From Paraburkholderia madseniana (GTDB lineage: Bacteria; Pseudomonadota; Gammaproteobacteria; Burkholderiales; Burkholderiaceae): 64,000 nucleotides of DNA. The position numbers and the translations under genes are program-made. Positions within the stretch are counted from its first letter, which is position 1. Each line of letters opens with the position of its first letter. Shown one piece after another: positions 1 to 8,075 of this stretch. The notes under the pieces were generated by a model. It did no database searches, was not told where the DNA came from, and was given only the letters and a program-made list of their open reading frames with translations. The stretch lies in assembly GCF_009690905.1 (NCBI RefSeq), contig NZ_VOSW01000050.1, positions 1 through 64,000 on the forward strand, read 5' to 3'.

Positions 1-13
1 CATAGTAGTGTTT

Positions 14-520
14 TCAGTGCTCTCTAGGCCGGACGACTGGGTCACTGTCCAGCGCTTCTAGCCGGACGGCGGGGTCGTTTTCCACCACTTCATGGGTCGC
101 TAACCAGTACGGCTGCCGGTTATAGTAGCTGTACGTTGACTCTCCCCACTTCGCATCCGCCATCGTCGGCCAGTGGTCCTTGTCGAAACCCGGGTCGTCC
201 TTGAGGCGCTGTGCGGCAATGTCCACGACGAAGCACTTCTCGTCCGTGTCGAGAGTTAATGCACTCCACGGGATGGCGTGCAGATTAGAACCCATTCCGA
301 GGAAGCCTCCCTCAGAAAGCACTGCATAGGCGATGCGTCCGTTCCGGACGTCCAGCATGATGTCCGAAATCTTCCCCACGTGTTCGCCATCAGAGGACAC
401 GACCTTGTTTCCATCGAGCGTTGCTGCGGCCATGACATCCGGCCCCGGCCCCTCGCCCATACCACCGCCGACGATGCCGGCTCCGAGTTGGGTGCCACTT
501 TGCGGGTTGATTGAGCCCAT
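14..520 (-). CDS. PRC-barrel domain protein
   Basis: 168-residue soluble protein. Residues about 31-100 form a PRC-barrel: a DGNKVVSSDGEHVGKI opening, then DIMLDVRNGRIAYAVLSEGG and an IPWSALTLD strand, typical of stand-alone PRC-barrel proteins that bind partner proteins or RNA. The first 30 residues are Gly-rich and probably disordered. The C-terminus (WGESTYSYYNRQPYW) resembles the tail of many Burkholderia PRC-barrel proteins. The ATG is preceded by a strong GGAGGT site 4 bases upstream, which fixes the start. Family and fold are secure; the role is not, although such proteins are often found with stress genes. It stands alone, divergent from the DUF2442 gene. Confidence 0.85.
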   Translation of the reverse strand: MGSINPQSGTQLGAGIVGGGMGEGPGPDVMAAATLDGNKVVSSDGEHVGKISDIMLDVRNGRIAYAVLSEGGFLGMGSNLHAIPWSALTLDTDEKCFVVDIAAQRLKDDPGFDKDHWPTMADAKWGESTYSYYNRQPYWLATHEVVENDPAVRLEALDSDPVVRPREH

Positions 521-773
521 GATTTACCTCCTTCGAAAAAGGTACACCAGTGGCGCGCAAGCGGTGTTCCCGAGCCGGCGGCGGCAGAAGTGGGGCCATT
601 GCGAGAGCTTCGAGGGGGCGGCGTTGCTATCGCCATCAATGGGTTGCCCCCAAGGTGAAGAGGACACCCCACTTCAATCCCGATGCCGGGGGGCAACTTA
701 CTTGTCGGCGTTTTTTGTTGAGCGCAACCTGTGACAGTCTGTCGTTCAGATGCTTCCCGCTCAGGAGGTGACC

Positions 774-1106
774 ATGCACGGCGTCGTAGTTGACCTGCGT
801 TTCGACAATACACATCTGTTTCTCAACCTGTCCGACGGTCAGGCCGTGCGATTCCCACTGAACTGGTTTCCTGTTCTGAAGGTGGCGACGGCAACGGAAC
901 GCGAGCATTTTGCCATTTCGCTGGACCGACAGCAGTTGTTCTGGCCGGAAATCGATGAGGACGTGAACGTTCCCGCGCTGCTTTCATACCGGCCCGAAAC
1001 GGTGGCTGCCGCATCCCGGGAAACGCAGGAGCAAGCGAATGCGGCGGTTCTGATTGGAGAATCAAGAAACCGGTTCTTCAATGTTGTATTTGGGCGTCTG
1101 GATTGA
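774..1106 (+). CDS. DUF2442 domain protein
   Basis: 110-residue protein matching DUF2442: a short beta-rich N-terminus (VVVDLRFDNTHLFLNLSDG), the family hallmark RFPLNWFPVL, then ISLDRQQLFWPEIDEDVNVPALL. An upstream ATG exists at 750, but an AGGAGGTGACC site sits directly before the ATG at 774, so 774 is preferred. DUF2442 proteins often lie near toxin-antitoxin or phage loci and their function is unknown. No partner toxin is visible next to it. The last 25 residues extend beyond the domain. Confidence 0.8.
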   Translation: MHGVVVDLRFDNTHLFLNLSDGQAVRFPLNWFPVLKVATATEREHFAISLDRQQLFWPEIDEDVNVPALLSYRPETVAAASRETQEQANAAVLIGESRNRFFNVVFGRLD

Positions 1107-1370
1107 TACAGAACATTCGGCAACCTATGAACTCATAGCCGTGGCGACAGTTCTTATCCTTGCTCACGCGGTCGATACTCTGCATAGCAGACGAGAATTC
1201 TTCTCGGGACAATGACGTCCCTTCGCCAAAGCGCGCCATTCCCGGCAGGCTCATGGCGTCTGCTTGTCGCTTTTCGGGCCACGCTGGCGCGACGCGGAGA
1301 CCGGCCGGCGATATTTCGACAGTGAACAGGAACTCGACTTTGCCGATTTGCTCATTATGAGTGTCAGTGT

Positions 1371-2675
1371 CTATCGAGTCTGGACTTCACGCGGCTGAAG
1401 GAACGCGAGGCACGCGCCAGCGAAGAGGGCTGCGGCGATGACGTATATGCCTGCGTTGGTGCTGTTCGTCACATCTTTCATCCAGCCGACGATGGTCGGA
1501 CTGACGAAGCCGGCGAGGTTGCCCACCGAGTTAATTAGCCCGATGCCCGCAGCCGCTGCGCTTCCGCCAAGCATGGCGCTCGGCCACGCCCAGAAGACTG
1601 GCATCGTTGCGAGTACGCCCGCCGTTCCGAGCGACAGGGCAATCATCGCAAGTTCAACATTCGAACCAAAGACCGTTGCAAGCAGGAGGCCCACGCTTGC
1701 CATGAGGCCGGCGGCCGCAAAATGCCAGCGGCGCTCGCGCAGCCTGTCCGCACTTCGCGCAATCAGAAGCATGGCAACAATCGCGCATCCGTAAGGAATG
1801 GCGGTCAGCATGCCAACGTCGAGCACATCCTTCACTCCGGCAGCCTTGATGAGCGTCGGCAAATAGAAGCCCACGCCATAGAGACCCATCATGCAGCAGA
1901 AGTAGATGGCGGCCATGAACCACACGCGGCCGTTGCCGAGGACACTTCCTACTGTGGCGTGCAGCTTTCCAGCACCGTCCTGCGCAATCTTCTCCTCAAG
2001 AAGCTTCTTCTCCGGCTCCGTGAGCCACTTTGCGGCGCGAATCCCATTCGGCAGATAGATGAGCGTGATGACGCCAAGAACGATGGAGGGGATGGCTTCC
2101 AGCAGGAAGAGCCATTGCCAGTTTGCGAGGCCATGAACGCCATTGAATGCCTGCATAATCCAGCCCGACAGCGGGCCGCCGATGACCCCTGCAACGGGGA
2201 TGCCCATCATGAAAAGCGCATTGACACGACTGCGGCGCTCGGCCGGATACCAGTAGGTCAGGTAGAGAACGATACCGGGGAAGAAGCCGGCTTCGGCAAT
2301 GCCAAGCAAAAAGCGCAATATATAAAACGAGGTTGGCGTTGACACGTAAAGCGTGGCGGACGAAATAACCGCCCATGTAATCATGATTCGGCTTATCCAC
2401 AAGCGGGCGCCGAAGCGATGCATCAACACATTGCTGGGAACCTCGAAGAAGAAGTAACCGATAAAGAAGATGCCAGCACCAAGGCCATAGACTGTGTCGC
2501 TGAACTTCAGGTCGTTGAGCATCTGCAGTTTGGCGAAGCCAACGTTGACGCGGTCCAGATACGCTGCCACGTAGCAGAGGAAGAGAAAAGGGAGAAGACG
2601 CCAGGTGACCTTGGAGTAAGCGAGGGATTCCAACTTGTCCCGGTCGATACTGGGATTCAGGATTGTAGCGTTCAT
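1371..2675 (-). CDS. MFS transporter, anion:cation symporter (ACS) type
   Basis: 434-residue, 12-helix major facilitator. It opens with an N-terminal cytoplasmic stretch, then LPFLFLCYVAAYLDRVNVGFA, the hallmark first helix of ACS-type carriers for organic acids such as tartrate, phthalate or 4-hydroxyphenylacetate. Other family signs are LGIAEAGFFPGIVLYLTYWY and a conserved R-F-G-A-R loop after helix 2. Full length for the family. The start has only a moderate AAGAGA site. It is a single gene with no catabolic partner beside it, so the substrate cannot be named. The strand downstream carries decayed EAL-domain DNA on its promoter side, so the flanks look rearranged. Confidence 0.88.
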   Translation of the reverse strand: MNATILNPSIDRDKLESLAYSKVTWRLLPFLFLCYVAAYLDRVNVGFAKLQMLNDLKFSDTVYGLGAGIFFIGYFFFEVPSNVLMHRFGARLWISRIMITWAVISSATLYVSTPTSFYILRFLLGIAEAGFFPGIVLYLTYWYPAERRSRVNALFMMGIPVAGVIGGPLSGWIMQAFNGVHGLANWQWLFLLEAIPSIVLGVITLIYLPNGIRAAKWLTEPEKKLLEEKIAQDGAGKLHATVGSVLGNGRVWFMAAIYFCCMMGLYGVGFYLPTLIKAAGVKDVLDVGMLTAIPYGCAIVAMLLIARSADRLRERRWHFAAAGLMASVGLLLATVFGSNVELAMIALSLGTAGVLATMPVFWAWPSAMLGGSAAAAGIGLINSVGNLAGFVSPTIVGWMKDVTNSTNAGIYVIAAALFAGACLAFLQPREVQTR

Positions 2676-2849
2676 TGTCTCTTAATGCTTTGGGAGTTAT
2701 CTGCTCGCACCCGCAGGTCCTGCGAGGACCGCGATTGCCGGACGCGCATCGGGCAGCATACTGAAGAATTTGATTTCACGCTGTCTGTCTCGTGAAAGGT
2801 CAGTTGTCGAATCGCCGACGCAAGCGAGGAGCGAGCACATCCAGACGCG

Positions 2850-3023
2850 ACGCTTTGCCGGGCGACACGACAGCTTGGGTGAGTGCCCGGGTGTCTTCGT
2901 CTTCTTCGATATCGTCGACGAAGGACTTGTCAATCTTTAGCGTGCTGATGGGAAACCGCTAATGTACGCAAGGTTGGAGTAACCGGTCCAGAAATCGTCT
3001 GGTGCGACCTTGATGCCCATACC
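2850..3023 (-). pseudogene. Remnant of an EAL-domain c-di-GMP phosphodiesterase (frameshifted)
   Basis: Reading the minus strand from about 3023, the DNA encodes GIKVAPDDFWTGYSNLAY, matching the EAL motif DDFGTGYSSL. After the codons for GGFP-like sequence, the frame must shift by one base to continue as ISTLKIDKSFVDDI and then EEDEDTRALTQAVV, matching the EAL segment LKIDRSFV. No start codon, no EAL triplet and no N-terminal part remain. Identification rests on two adjacent motifs in the proper order and spacing. This is a dead fragment about 58 codons long. Confidence 0.7.
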
Positions 3024-3053
3024 TGAACCCGCCGCCAGTCCAGAGGTTGCGCG

Positions 3054-3272
3054 TTACAGCAACTCAACGGCTTCGAGTCGCGCTTGCGCTATCTGCGCAA
3101 TCTGGCCCGGGTGTTGGCTGTGGTACGTGTCAAACAGCTGCGAGCATAGCTGGGCAAGTGAAGCAAGGTCCACTGCCTGGTCGGCGTGCTCGACTTCGCA
3201 CGAGTTGAGTACATCATCGAGAACCGGAGCGAGACGGCGCAGTCGCACAAACGTGCTGGCACTTAGTTTCAT
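3054..3272 (-). CDS. Small hypothetical protein with a degraded paralogue at 16.7 kb
   Basis: 72 residues, no signal peptide or membrane segment, helical composition (QLFDTYHSQHPGQIAQIAQA). An AGGAG site 7 bases before the ATG supports translation. I do not recognise the family. A second, shortened copy of its C-terminal part lies at 16709-16801 on the same strand (YHCRHTGEIAEARLDALES against YHSQHPGQIAQIAQARLEAVE). So this is a repeated small gene in the genome rather than a chance frame. The function is unknown. Confidence 0.55.
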   Translation of the reverse strand: MKLSASTFVRLRRLAPVLDDVLNSCEVEHADQAVDLASLAQLCSQLFDTYHSQHPGQIAQIAQARLEAVELL

Positions 3273-3367
3273 ACTAAATCTCCTGTGACCAGACTCTGCG
3301 GCGCACCGAGTCGACCAGCGACAAGGCGAAACTCTGCGCTCCGTCAGCCTGGCTCGTTAAAAATGTC

Positions 3368-3381
3368 CGTTGCATGCAACG
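3368..3381. repeat. 14-bp perfect palindrome
   Basis: CGTTGCATGCAACG is perfectly self-complementary. It lies in a 450-bp stretch (3273-3726) that holds no convincing gene, about 95 bp upstream of the 72-residue gene on the minus strand. It could be an operator half-pair, but a single 14-bp palindrome can occur by chance. Confidence 0.3.
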
Positions 3382-3726
3382 AGTTTCATGATGTCTCTAC
3401 CCGCAATGGGGGTGGCGATGCGGGACCGCCATAGGTCGGAACCCGTAGTTAATCTTGACCGTTCAATACTAACCATGCGCTGACCGGCAAATTACGATTC
3501 TGTTATCTACGCCTCCACGGTCGCTCCCGTGCGGCGCGCATCGCTTTTTCAGGATGACGTCATACGGGTCAACCGCACGACAAATAGCCGGGCGTGACCA
3601 GTTACATGCGGGCACATCCGGAAAGAAAGAGGCACGCTCAAGACATAAATCGTAAAGCCAACAAACGGTTTGCCCATCCAGGGAAAACCGTTCTCTACCG
3701 GAGCCTGTGTTGCTGGCGCGCGATGC

Positions 3727-3894
3727 TTACCTATGCGAGCGGTAGTGCTGGTGAAACTGATGATGGTGAGGTTGGTAATGATGCCGCACAGGGGCGTGTC
3801 TTTCGTCGCGATGCATGTCGGCGAAAGACACCGCCGGGGCAGCGAATGCGGCTACGAGCAGAACAGCAAGAGCTTTCTTGAGAACGTGTTTCAT
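3727..3894 (-). CDS. Small exported His-rich peptide
   Basis: 55 residues starting at the ATG at 3894. There is a classic signal peptide (MKHVLKKALAVLLVAAFAAP, cleavage near AVSFA) and then a short mature part rich in His and Arg (HHYQPHHHQFHQHY). An open frame continues upstream to 4038, but the signal peptide marks the real start. Such His-rich periplasmic peptides are common in Burkholderia and may bind metal ions, which is inference from composition only. The SD is weak (TGGA). Confidence 0.6.
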   Translation of the reverse strand: MKHVLKKALAVLLVAAFAAPAVSFADMHRDERHAPVRHHYQPHHHQFHQHYRSHR

Positions 3895-4476
3895 GGAAAT
3901 CCAGATGGCAGTAAGGGCGTGTCGGACGAGCGATGCAATGCCACTGGCGACTGCGATGCGGGGATAGCTTAGCGCAATACTCGCTTCATAAGCGCTGCAT
4001 TTCTGAAATGCAAAAGACGCAACAATCCCACGACTCAACCGGGAGCACGTTCACGAATCCGCAGTTTAGCGGTGTTCCCGCGGTATGACCGCGGCGCGAA
4101 AGGTTTCCTTCCTGGTCGACGCATTCCGGACGAATAGGAAAGCATGGACGAAAACGGACGTACAAATGCCGCACGTCAAGCGCTTGCTGCGGCTACGAGG
4201 AAGTCGCATCGCTCACCGCGTTTGTCGCCTCTCGCTCACCCTATACCGCTGATGTGCCTGACGGATTGGAAGCCGGTCGCGACGTCCCGGGAACCACGGC
4301 TGCCACTGCCACTTTCTTCGTCGGCTTTATCGTCTTTCTCCTCATCGGGGCTTCAGTCAAGACGGAATGAGTGTTCCCGTTCATGTCTCATTTGTAATCT
4401 CGCGTTCATCCGGACGCAAGAGACATCTCTCCATACTTGTCTTTCCGGCTGTTTTCGGCGAGTCAAGGAGAGCGTG
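3895..4476. other. Gene-poor stretch
   Basis: 582 bp without an intact gene. A plus-strand frame ending at 4371 closes with a hydrophobic segment (TATFFVGFIVFLLIGASV) and looks like the tail of a lost membrane protein. No start or family could be assigned. Confidence 0.35.
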
Positions 4477-4740
4477 ATGAAGTGGCCAGCATTTGCATTC
4501 GGTGTAGTGACCCTTGCTGCAACGGGCCTGGTGGCGGCGCAAGAAACGCAGGCCAGCCAGGGCAAGACCCGGGAGCAGGTGCATGAGGAACTTGTTCAGG
4601 CCTGGCGAGATGGATTGTTGCCCTACAAGCGGTTTGAGTATCCTCCGAGCGCTGACACCATCGCAAGAAACAAAGAGCTCTACGCAATCGCGCATCCCGA
4701 AGATGCTGCAGTGAAAGAGGCTTCCAAAGAGGCCCAGTAA
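4477..4740 (+). CDS. DUF4148 family secreted protein
   Basis: 87 residues. A signal peptide (MKWPAFAFGVVTLAATGLVA) is followed by a short mature domain with the DUF4148 pattern: KTREQVHEELVQAWRDGLLP, then a Tyr/Pro-rich link and ARNKELYAI. AAGGAGAG lies 6 bases before the ATG, so this start is preferred over the upstream in-frame ATG at 4144. DUF4148 proteins are abundant, mostly Burkholderiales, periplasmic and of unknown function. Confidence 0.85.
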   Translation: MKWPAFAFGVVTLAATGLVAAQETQASQGKTREQVHEELVQAWRDGLLPYKRFEYPPSADTIARNKELYAIAHPEDAAVKEASKEAQ

Positions 4741-4922
4741 GTGAATTTAAGGCCCTACACCTAGCTATTCGCTTCAGGATTTAACGCTGATTGGGCGGCC
4801 GTCTGCTGGCGTATTCGAAAGAGTACGCATGCCCATCAGGCACTTCCGAACTTTGGTTGTTAGCAACGACGGCGGCCGGCCTTTTCTCACGGTTCGCCCT
4901 CAGCGTCATTCGAGAGGAAATC

Positions 4923-5225
4923 GTGATTAAGTTGATTGCGTTGCTCGGCGTGGCAGCGAGCTTGGTTGGTTGCGCGGTCGCACCAGGATATGGAGGCGCC
5001 CAGCCATACGATTCGGTGTATGGCTATCCCGTCTACGGCGCGGGGTACAGAACCTGCAGTAATTGGGGCGGCTGCGGAGGTTGGGGCGGATATCACTGGC
5101 ATGGCGACCGTTGGCATGGTGAATGGCACGGCGGACATGGAGGCGGCGGCGAGCATGCAGGCGGAGGCGGCCATGGTGGCGGAGGGGGGCATGGTGGCGG
5201 AGGCGGCCATGGTGGCGGCCGATGA
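4923..5225 (+). CDS. Gly/His-rich lipoprotein
   Basis: 100 residues from a GTG start (GAGAGG 5 bases upstream). The N-terminus IKLIALLGVAASLVGC has a lipobox with the lipidated Cys at residue 17. The mature part is Tyr/Gly-rich, then has WH repeats (YHWHGDRWHGEWHGGHGG) and ends in near-perfect GGGGHGG repeats. Low-complexity His/Gly tails of this kind may bind Zn, Cu or Ni, but no biochemical family is recognised. The DNA repeats encoding the tail (about 5130-5222) may vary in number between strains. Confidence 0.7.
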   Translation: MIKLIALLGVAASLVGCAVAPGYGGAQPYDSVYGYPVYGAGYRTCSNWGGCGGWGGYHWHGDRWHGEWHGGHGGGGEHAGGGGHGGGGGHGGGGGHGGGR

Positions 5226-5348
5226 CACGTTCTCCTTGTCGGACTCAATACGGTCGCTCACGTTTCGCGTTGAATTTAATCCAATGGAATTAAGGGGCGC
5301 GGGTAGCTGTCAGAGGAGATGACCCGGCGGAGGTATGTTACTGCCGGC

Positions 5349-5750
5349 TCATGAAACGCGATTTCGACCTGCTTTCTTTGCGGCGTATAAAGCCCGGTCT
5401 CCTGTTTCGACGAGTTCCAATGGCTTAGTGGTGTCCGTCGGCTGTTGCGCGGCGACCTCGATACTAAGAGTAACCAAACCAAATGGACTGAACGTGTGGG
5501 GCAACCGGAGATTTTCGATTTTTTCGCGAATCCGCTCGGCGAAAACTCGTCCGCCCGCAACATCCGTGTTGCGCAGAATCAAGGCGAACTCCTCTCAACC
5601 GTAACGACCTGCCACATCGGATGCACGACCGGCCGCCGAAGAAATCGCCGAAGCGATAACGCGCAGGCATTCAACCCCTGCCTGATGACCGTACTGGTCG
5701 TTGTATGCCTTGTTGTAGTCAACATCAACCATGAGAACCGAAAGAAACCT
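5349..5750 (-). pseudogene. GGDEF (diguanylate cyclase) remnant with a stop inside RYGGEEF
   Basis: The minus strand reads FLSVLMVDVDYNKAYNDQYG, HQAGVECLRVIASAIS and GRYG, then TGA, then EEFALILRNTDVAG and REKIENLRLP, ending GDRALYAAKKAGRNRV. This is a GGDEF domain from the metal-binding aspartate to the end. The second Gly of the active-site signature (GG[D/E]EF) has become a stop (GGA to TGA), so no cyclase can be made. Sequence upstream of the domain (beyond about 5750) is lost and replaced on the opposite strand by an ArsB-like fragment. Confidence 0.85.
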
Positions 5751-5756
5751 TTCGCC

Positions 5757-6210
5757 CACCTCGCCGAAATTTCCTGGGCGGTGCTCCCGCTTGTCGCGGG
5801 ACTCTTCGTGCTCGTTGAGGGGCTTCAGCGAACCGGCGTCATTAACAGCCTTGCCCAGGTCCTGCACGCCGCTTACCAGCATTCGGCCACACACGCCGGT
5901 TGGTGGTCAGGGGCCGCGGTCGCGCTGACTAGCAATCTCATCAACAACCTTCCTGCCGGTCTAATCGCCGGTTCAGCCCTCGCTACCGCGCATGCACCGA
6001 CGCAGGTTGCAAGCGCAGCCCTGATAGGCGTCGACCTCGGTCCGAACCTGGCGGTTACAGGGTCTCTGGCCACCATTCTCTGGTTGAATGCGCTCCGGCG
6101 TGACGGCATCGAAGTCAGTGCGCTTTCCTTCCTGAAACTCGGAATCGTAGTCGCCACGCCGGCTCTAATCGCCGCGCTCGCCTCGGTCGCAATGATGAGC
6201 GGGGCGTGGC
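5757..6210 (+). pseudogene. C-terminal fragment of an ArsB/ArsP-like membrane transporter
   Basis: The plus-strand frame (open 5445-6323) turns into convincing transporter sequence from about 5757: ISWAVLPLVAGLFVLVEGLQ, SNLINNLPAGLIAGSAL, LIGVDLGPNLAVTGSLATIL and a last hydrophobic helix. The NNLPAGL and DLGPN...TGSLAT segments are typical of the C-terminal half of ArsB and related ion-transporter proteins. The N-terminal half is absent; upstream DNA is antisense GGDEF remnant. The frame runs on for about 40 unrelated residues. Treated as a non-functional remnant. Confidence 0.75.
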
Positions 6211-6473
6211 CAGAACTCAGCCTGTCGTCGTGGGTTCCGGTTCAAGTAACCTCCAGATGGAGGCACGGCAGAAGAAGGCAGGTTCGCTATACCGTCCGTT
6301 CGTGGCATCGTGGGCTGGAATGACGACAGACTTTGTCGCAGATGCCCGGGCGCGGATTCGTTGTGCACGGCCGGCCGACTGCGTGCCGACACGGCAGCGG
6401 CTGTGTTCTCGACGAATTAAACAGCGGCTTATTGCTACCAAGGTAGGCGCGCTTCGTTGAAGGAAGGAGAATT

Positions 6474-7145
6474 ATGAGGTCACAACGAGCTGTAGCTGGG
6501 ATTGATATTGGCGGAGAACGGAAGGGGAATCATCTGGTTATCCTGCGTGGTACCCAAATTGTGTGCAACCTCCGCAAAGAAGCGCCGGAGCATATGCTCG
6601 AAAAATGCTTCGAATTTGAGGTAGCAGCTGTGGGCATTGACGCACCCTGTAGGTGGCGAATTGGCGAGGGCGGCAGGAAAGCTGAGAAGTCTCTTGCTCA
6701 ACAAAGAATCTTTTCGTTTGCCACACCGACTCGCGAAATGGCCATGTCCAGTAAAAGCGGATTCTACGGGTGGATGTTCAACGGCGAGCGTGTATATGAC
6801 GCATTCGCCCCACACTTTCCTCTTTTCAAGAATGGTGAAGAAATCGGTGACCGAGTGTGTTTCGAGACGTTTCCCCACGCGATAACTTGCGCCTACCTTG
6901 GGAAAGAAGTCGCGTCAGCAAAAAAAAAGGGAACTCAGCGGCGGGAAATCCTCAAACATGAGGGAGTTGAAACAACGTCGCTGAGGTCTATCGACGACGT
7001 TGATGCGGCGCTGTGCGCGTTGACGGCAAATTATCTACTTGACGGAAGAGTCGAAGCGTACGGCGATGAGCTAGGGGGATTCATCGTGGTGCCTACTCCC
7101 GCTGTTCACGATAGGCGAGTTAGTTCAGACCTTTCCCACGACTGA
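6474..7145 (+). CDS. DUF429 family protein (predicted RNase H-like fold)
   Basis: 223 residues. The N-terminus AGIDIGGERKGNHLVIL and the later GIDAPCRW each carry an Asp in the position expected for the RNase H-like DUF429 fold. Further family signs are a RxCE-type FETFPHA segment and DDVDAALCALTA near the C-terminus. GAAGGAGAATT precedes the ATG. Predicted soluble nuclease or phosphotransfer fold; no substrate is known. It is noticeably richer in A/T than its neighbours, hinting at transfer. It stands alone on the plus strand. Confidence 0.8.
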   Translation: MRSQRAVAGIDIGGERKGNHLVILRGTQIVCNLRKEAPEHMLEKCFEFEVAAVGIDAPCRWRIGEGGRKAEKSLAQQRIFSFATPTREMAMSSKSGFYGWMFNGERVYDAFAPHFPLFKNGEEIGDRVCFETFPHAITCAYLGKEVASAKKKGTQRREILKHEGVETTSLRSIDDVDAALCALTANYLLDGRVEAYGDELGGFIVVPTPAVHDRRVSSDLSHD

Positions 7146-7264
7146 ACTAATACGGCTGATGCAATAGCGGCGCCATGTGTCCCTTGAGTCCGTTAGGCAC
7201 AGACTTGAGTTCCCTCACAGGCGACAGCAGTTGTAATAGCGGCAATCACATTCCAGGAGGACTG

Positions 7265-7939
7265 GTGTATCCGAGACGACATTTGGTCTTGTTGCTGTCA
7301 ATGGCAGCGTTTGGTTCGACCGCGGCATGGGCGAACGATATTCAGTGTGCAACCACGCGACAACCGGCTGAGCGCGTCATATGCGACCACGCCATCCTGA
7401 ACAACGAGTACGAAGATATCTTCGCGCAACAGCAGGCTCTGCTGAGCAGTGGGAAACTCTCGCCCGCACAACTCGCTCGGTGGAGGCAATCGCGGAACGC
7501 CTGCACTGACGTCCACTGCATCGACGGCGTATTTGTTCGGTGGGCGGTGATAGCCAGGTCCGTCGAAACCACTTCCCGCGCTGCAGTGGCTCCGGTTATC
7601 GCCTCGGCTACTGCAATGGCCCCTGTCGGACCTACTTCAGACGCAATCGCCCTTCCCGCATCCCACGCCTTGCCGACATCGGAAGCATCTCTTGTGCATC
7701 AAGGGAGTGCCGCCGGCGTGGCGCTTCCGCAGCCTGTCGAGACTCAAGCCTCTTCGCCTACGGCCGCTTCTGCTCCTTCTAGCGCAAGTGAATCCCGTAG
7801 CGCAAGCGGCATGAGCGCCGGGCTGATGACGGCCTTGCTTGTCGCCGTTGGATTCGGCGCTCTCTTCCGACGCAGAGGGAGGAGCGGTGGAAGTAGCGGG
7901 GAACCACCAGGTAATGTTCGCGGCAAGGACAAGCCTTGA
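7265..7939 (+). CDS. LprI-like secreted/membrane protein
   Basis: 224 residues from a GTG start with CAGGAGG 4 bases upstream; an earlier in-frame ATG at 7175 lacks such a site. A signal peptide (HLVLLLSMAAFGSTAAWA) is followed by a Cys-rich LprI-type domain (IQCATTRQPAERVICD...WRQSRNACTDVHCIDGVFVRW, four cysteines). Then comes an Ala/Ser/Pro linker of about 100 residues, one membrane helix (GLMTALLVAVGFGALF) and a basic tail. LprI domains in other bacteria are lysozyme inhibitors. Here that function is only an inference. Confidence 0.65.
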   Translation: MYPRRHLVLLLSMAAFGSTAAWANDIQCATTRQPAERVICDHAILNNEYEDIFAQQQALLSSGKLSPAQLARWRQSRNACTDVHCIDGVFVRWAVIARSVETTSRAAVAPVIASATAMAPVGPTSDAIALPASHALPTSEASLVHQGSAAGVALPQPVETQASSPTAASAPSSASESRSASGMSAGLMTALLVAVGFGALFRRRGRSGGSSGEPPGNVRGKDKP

Positions 7940-8075
7940 GCGGACCGAAGTGACGGGTATGGAGCGCGGCGACGCAGTGTTGTGATTTTTGGTGATACGC
8001 CGCTTTAGTCAATGCGCTAGCCTTTTCTAGCGCGAACGTGGCATATTGCGGCCACAATCATACGGAGGTCACCTG

